This document shows, piece after piece, positions 61,316 to 64,000 of a stretch of DNA of 64,000 nucleotides. The position numbers and the translations under genes are program-made. Location of the stretch: positions 1 through 64,000 of the forward strand of contig JAQWTL010000028.1 in assembly GCA_029242715.1 (NCBI GenBank), written 5' to 3'. Under the pieces are notes generated by a model. It made no database searches. It was not told the DNA's origin and saw nothing but the letters and a program-made list of their open reading frames with translations. This DNA comes from Phycisphaerales bacterium (lineage in GTDB: Bacteria > Planctomycetota > Phycisphaerae > Phycisphaerales > SM1A02). The first letter of the stretch is position 1. Each line of letters opens with the position of its first letter.

Positions 61316-64000
61316 ATGGTCATCCCTGGCTTGATTGCGTGCGCCATCATGGCGGCTCCTCCCTCAGATTGGTGGGCGGATCAACCTGTCGTCAGACATG
61401 AGCTTCCAGCTGTCGAGAATGAAGCGTGGTGCCGCAATGGAATAGATCATTTCATTCTGGCACGTCTTGAGGCAGAAGAGCTGTCTCCACCATCAGACGC
61501 TGATCGAAGAACATTGATTCGCAGGGCTACCTATGACCTGACAGGGCTGCCACCTTCTCCAGAAGCAGTCGAGGCGTTTGTGGCAGATGACCGCCCAGAT
61601 GCGTATGAACGTTTGATTGAGGAACTGTTGGCATCGCCACAGTACGGTGTCAAATGGGGTCGTCATTGGCTGGATCGGGTGCGATGGGCGGAAACCGATG
61701 GCTACGAACGTGATCGATTGAAACCTGGAGCCTGGCGATATCGCGATTGGGTTGTCCAGGCGTTCAACGAGGACATGCCTTATGACCGTTTCATCACGTT
61801 GCAACTGGCCGGAGATGAAGTGCCTGACAGAGATTTCTCAACCATGGTGGCAACAGGATTTCTGCACCTTGGGATTCGAGATGACGAGCCAACAGATCCA
61901 GAGACCGCAATCTATGACGATCTTGATGGCATGCTGGATACCACGTGTCGCGCAACACTGGCGATATCCATGGGCTGTGCGCGTTGTCACGACCATAAGA
62001 AGGATCCGATTCCCCAGGCGGATTACTACCGGATGCTGTCTTTTTTCCGTGGACTGAAACCATACCGGCTTGGTTATGGAAACGCGGTCATTCCAGCCCA
62101 CTATGTACGCAACCTTCCCTTGAACTTTGGCAACGTGGACTCGTCAGAAATCGAGGCATGGATTGCAAGACAAGAATCACTTCGTAATGAGGTGACGGCA
62201 ATGACTCTGGAGGCGCTAGAGAGCCAGGGAGGGGCAGGTTCGATTCCGGATATCGATACCGCTCTTGGATTGCCCGCTGCAGGCATGTTGAAACACGTTG
62301 ATTTTGAGGGCGATCCGGAAATCTGTGAAGCAGGAATCAGTGGACACGCCTTACTGGTCAATGCTGTTGAAAATTCATTCACGATTCCACGGCCCGTCCA
62401 GAATGATTTCACGATCAGCTTTTCTTTCAGACCCGATGCCGATGGTGCAGGTAGCGGTGACCCCCGTTGGTTCCTTGGTTCAGGTTTGGTCGATGGTGAA
62501 ATTTCCGGCATTGTCAATGACTTCGGAATTTCATGGTTCAAGGGTGGTCGGGTTACTGCTGGGGTAGGGAACCCGGAAACATTTCTGACATCACCAGCTG
62601 GTCTGGAACTTGGCAAATGGCATCACGCCGCTTTGACCAGAAACAGAGAGTCAGGCAAGGTACAGCTCTGGGTGGATGGTGAACTTGTGGACGAAAAGAT
62701 TGGTGGCAAGCAATCACTTGATGCGCCTCAGGATCTTGCTGTCGGCCGAATGTATCCCGGCGGAAACCCGTTTCCCGGAGCGATCGATGAGATTCGAATC
62801 TACGATCGAGTTCTGACAAATCGAGAACTTCTTTCCATCCAGGATTCAACAAGCTATGGAGAGGATGCCAAGCGTCTTGTCGAGCAGAGATTGAATCCTG
62901 AAAAAGCAGACCGATTCAACCAGATCTATGAAGAACGGCTTTCACTCAAACGGCCCTGGAATGAAACCAGTGAAATACTTGCTGCAATCGAGGTTGGTAC
63001 CAAGGCACCTCCGACGCATCGACTACCACGCGGCAACCCGCATAATCCAGCAGAAGAAGTAGACCCGGCGGTCCCCATCATCTTCGGGGGCGAGGTTCTT
63101 GAGATTACTCCTGCGGCGCACGGCGATTCCACAGGGCGCCGACTTGCTCTGGCTGAATGGATTACAGATCCAGAGAATCCAAGGACCAGCCGAGTTCTGG
63201 CAAACAGGATGTGGCAACATCATTTCGGTCGTGGAATCGCGAGGACACCAGATGATTTCGGAAAACTTGGTTTCCATCCAACGCATCCCGAATTACTTGA
63301 TTGGCTTGCTTCCCAGGCTATTGAGTACCAATGGGGGATGAAGGACATGCATCGTCTGATGATGACTTCCTCGACATATCGAATGGGTTCAAGTCCATCA
63401 GAGGAAGCCATGGACAAGGATCCAATGAACGATCTTTTCTCACGGTTTGAAATGCGCAGACTCACTGCAGAGGAAATCCGGGATTCACTCCTCTCTGTCA
63501 ACGGCAAACTGAACATGGGCATAGGTGGAGAAAGCGTCTATCCACCATTGCCAGAAGAGGTTCTTGCAACAGCCTCTCGCCCTGACCAGGCCTGGAAGCC
63601 ATCACCAGAAAACCAGGCCTCACGACGCAGTCTCTATGTTCATGTGAAGAGATCCTTGAAGATGCCACTACTTGAAACTTTCGACATGGCTGATACTGAT
63701 TCAGCCTGTCCTGTTCGTTTCAATACCACGGTGCCAACCCAGGCACTCACGATGCTCAACAGTGACGAATTGAACAGACAGGCAGACAGACTGCTCAAGA
63801 GGCTTCTTGCTGAAACAAACGGCTCTCCAGAGGCCGTTATCAGACGTGGCCTGGCACTGGTCACCCAGGAGCCACCACACGCGGAAGATGTCTCAAGTTG
63901 CCTTGCCTTGATGTCTGGGCTGGAGTCTGAAGGACTTTCAAGGAAAGAAGCGCTGCACTACACGTGTCTGGGTATGCTGAATTTGAATGCTTTCATGTAC
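61316..64000 (+). CDS. DUF1549-LamG-DUF1553 protein, cut by window end
   Basis: 895 codons open to the window edge, near the expected C-terminus (last residues LGMLNLNAFMY). Order: short signal-like start (MVIPGLIACAIMAA), DUF1549 (FILARLEAEEL, RRATYDLTGLPPSPEA, GCARCHDHKKDPI), a LamG/concanavalin insert (FTISFSFRP, WHHAALTRN, LWVDGELVDEK), then DUF1553 (TSRVLANRMWQHHFGRGI). These exported planctomycete proteins are often encoded beside sulfatases and are linked to polysaccharide breakdown. The usual N-terminal cytochrome-like PSCyt1 module is absent; the CARCH in DUF1549 may still bind heme. ATG lies 9 bp after the kinase stop, so possibly cotranscribed. Confidence 0.88.
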   Translation, partial: MVIPGLIACAIMAAPPSDWWADQPVVRHELPAVENEAWCRNGIDHFILARLEAEELSPPSDADRRTLIRRATYDLTGLPPSPEAVEAFVADDRPDAYERLIEELLASPQYGVKWGRHWLDRVRWAETDGYERDRLKPGAWRYRDWVVQAFNEDMPYDRFITLQLAGDEVPDRDFSTMVATGFLHLGIRDDEPTDPETAIYDDLDGMLDTTCRATLAISMGCARCHDHKKDPIPQADYYRMLSFFRGLKPYRLGYGNAVIPAHYVRNLPLNFGNVDSSEIEAWIARQESLRNEVTAMTLEALESQGGAGSIPDIDTALGLPAAGMLKHVDFEGDPEICEAGISGHALLVNAVENSFTIPRPVQNDFTISFSFRPDADGAGSGDPRWFLGSGLVDGEISGIVNDFGISWFKGGRVTAGVGNPETFLTSPAGLELGKWHHAALTRNRESGKVQLWVDGELVDEKIGGKQSLDAPQDLAVGRMYPGGNPFPGAIDEIRIYDRVLTNRELLSIQDSTSYGEDAKRLVEQRLNPEKADRFNQIYEERLSLKRPWNETSEILAAIEVGTKAPPTHRLPRGNPHNPAEEVDPAVPIIFGGEVLEITPAAHGDSTGRRLALAEWITDPENPRTSRVLANRMWQHHFGRGIARTPDDFGKLGFHPTHPELLDWLASQAIEYQWGMKDMHRLMMTSSTYRMGSSPSEEAMDKDPMNDLFSRFEMRRLTAEEIRDSLLSVNGKLNMGIGGESVYPPLPEEVLATASRPDQAWKPSPENQASRRSLYVHVKRSLKMPLLETFDMADTDSACPVRFNTTVPTQALTMLNSDELNRQADRLLKRLLAETNGSPEAVIRRGLALVTQEPPHAEDVSSCLALMSGLESEGLSRKEALHYTCLGMLNLNAFMY

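Overview
The window looks like a chromosome segment of a planctomycete, most likely of the class Phycisphaerae. Pointers are a DUF1549/DUF1553 protein, a giant Ser/Thr kinase with WD40 repeats, an ECF sigma factor coupled to a membrane kinase, beta-helix secreted proteins with dockerin-like tails, a TPR protein with two RNA polymerase alpha-CTDs, and a MoxR/DUF58/BatA/vWA/DUF4175-like operon. Housekeeping genes are scattered rather than in the usual operons (dnaA without dnaN, recF or gyrB; trpD alone). No phage, insertion sequence or CRISPR array was seen. The taxonomic call is inference from gene content.

Layout. 1-2.7 kb: a small membrane protein cut by the window edge and an APC permease fused to two universal-stress domains. 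2.7-7.1 kb: tandemly duplicated beta-helix/dockerin genes with a relic third copy. 7.2-19.5 kb: a B12-binding/MeaB GTPase fusion, argS, a VKOR-DsbA fusion, a PQQ sugar dehydrogenase, a ComEC channel protein, holB, an exported methyltransferase, lgt and trpD. 19.5-32.6 kb: a seven-gene minus-strand operon (MoxR, DUF58, BatA/vWA, vWA, DUF4175-like, squalene-cyclase-like repeat protein, lipoprotein). 32.7-38.7 kb: mutM, dnaA, an RNase Z-like hydrolase, a polyprenyl synthase, a methyltransferase and a Dabb lipoprotein. 38.7-45 kb: rsmJ, an RNase H-fold nuclease, two tiny membrane proteins, tRNA-Ala(TGC), an SH3-like protein, a TolC-type outer membrane protein and a Sua5/TsaC protein. 45-51 kb: a third beta-helix gene with a frameshifted signal peptide, a ChaN-like lipoprotein, the TPR/alpha-CTD protein, a SpoIID-like protein and a coiled-coil membrane protein. 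51.3-64 kb: ECF sigma plus kinase, prpB, prpC and a 3-hydroxyacyl-CoA dehydrogenase, the WD40 kinase, and a DUF1549/LamG/DUF1553 protein running to the window end.

How genes fit together. prpB and prpC form the core of the 2-methylcitrate cycle, and the B12/MeaB fusion belongs to acyl-CoA mutase chemistry, so the window carries parts of two propionyl-CoA routes. The large operon is arranged like a MoxR chaperone/vWA envelope system. Lgt has several probable lipoprotein substrates here.

Two sequence-level themes stand out. Many genes have no Shine-Dalgarno but a TANNNT hexamer 6-10 nt before the start codon, suggesting frequent leaderless transcription, including a back-to-back pair sharing one TATA core. 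The beta-helix family shows recent duplication, deletion and frameshift. All calls were made by reading the sequence; no database search was run.
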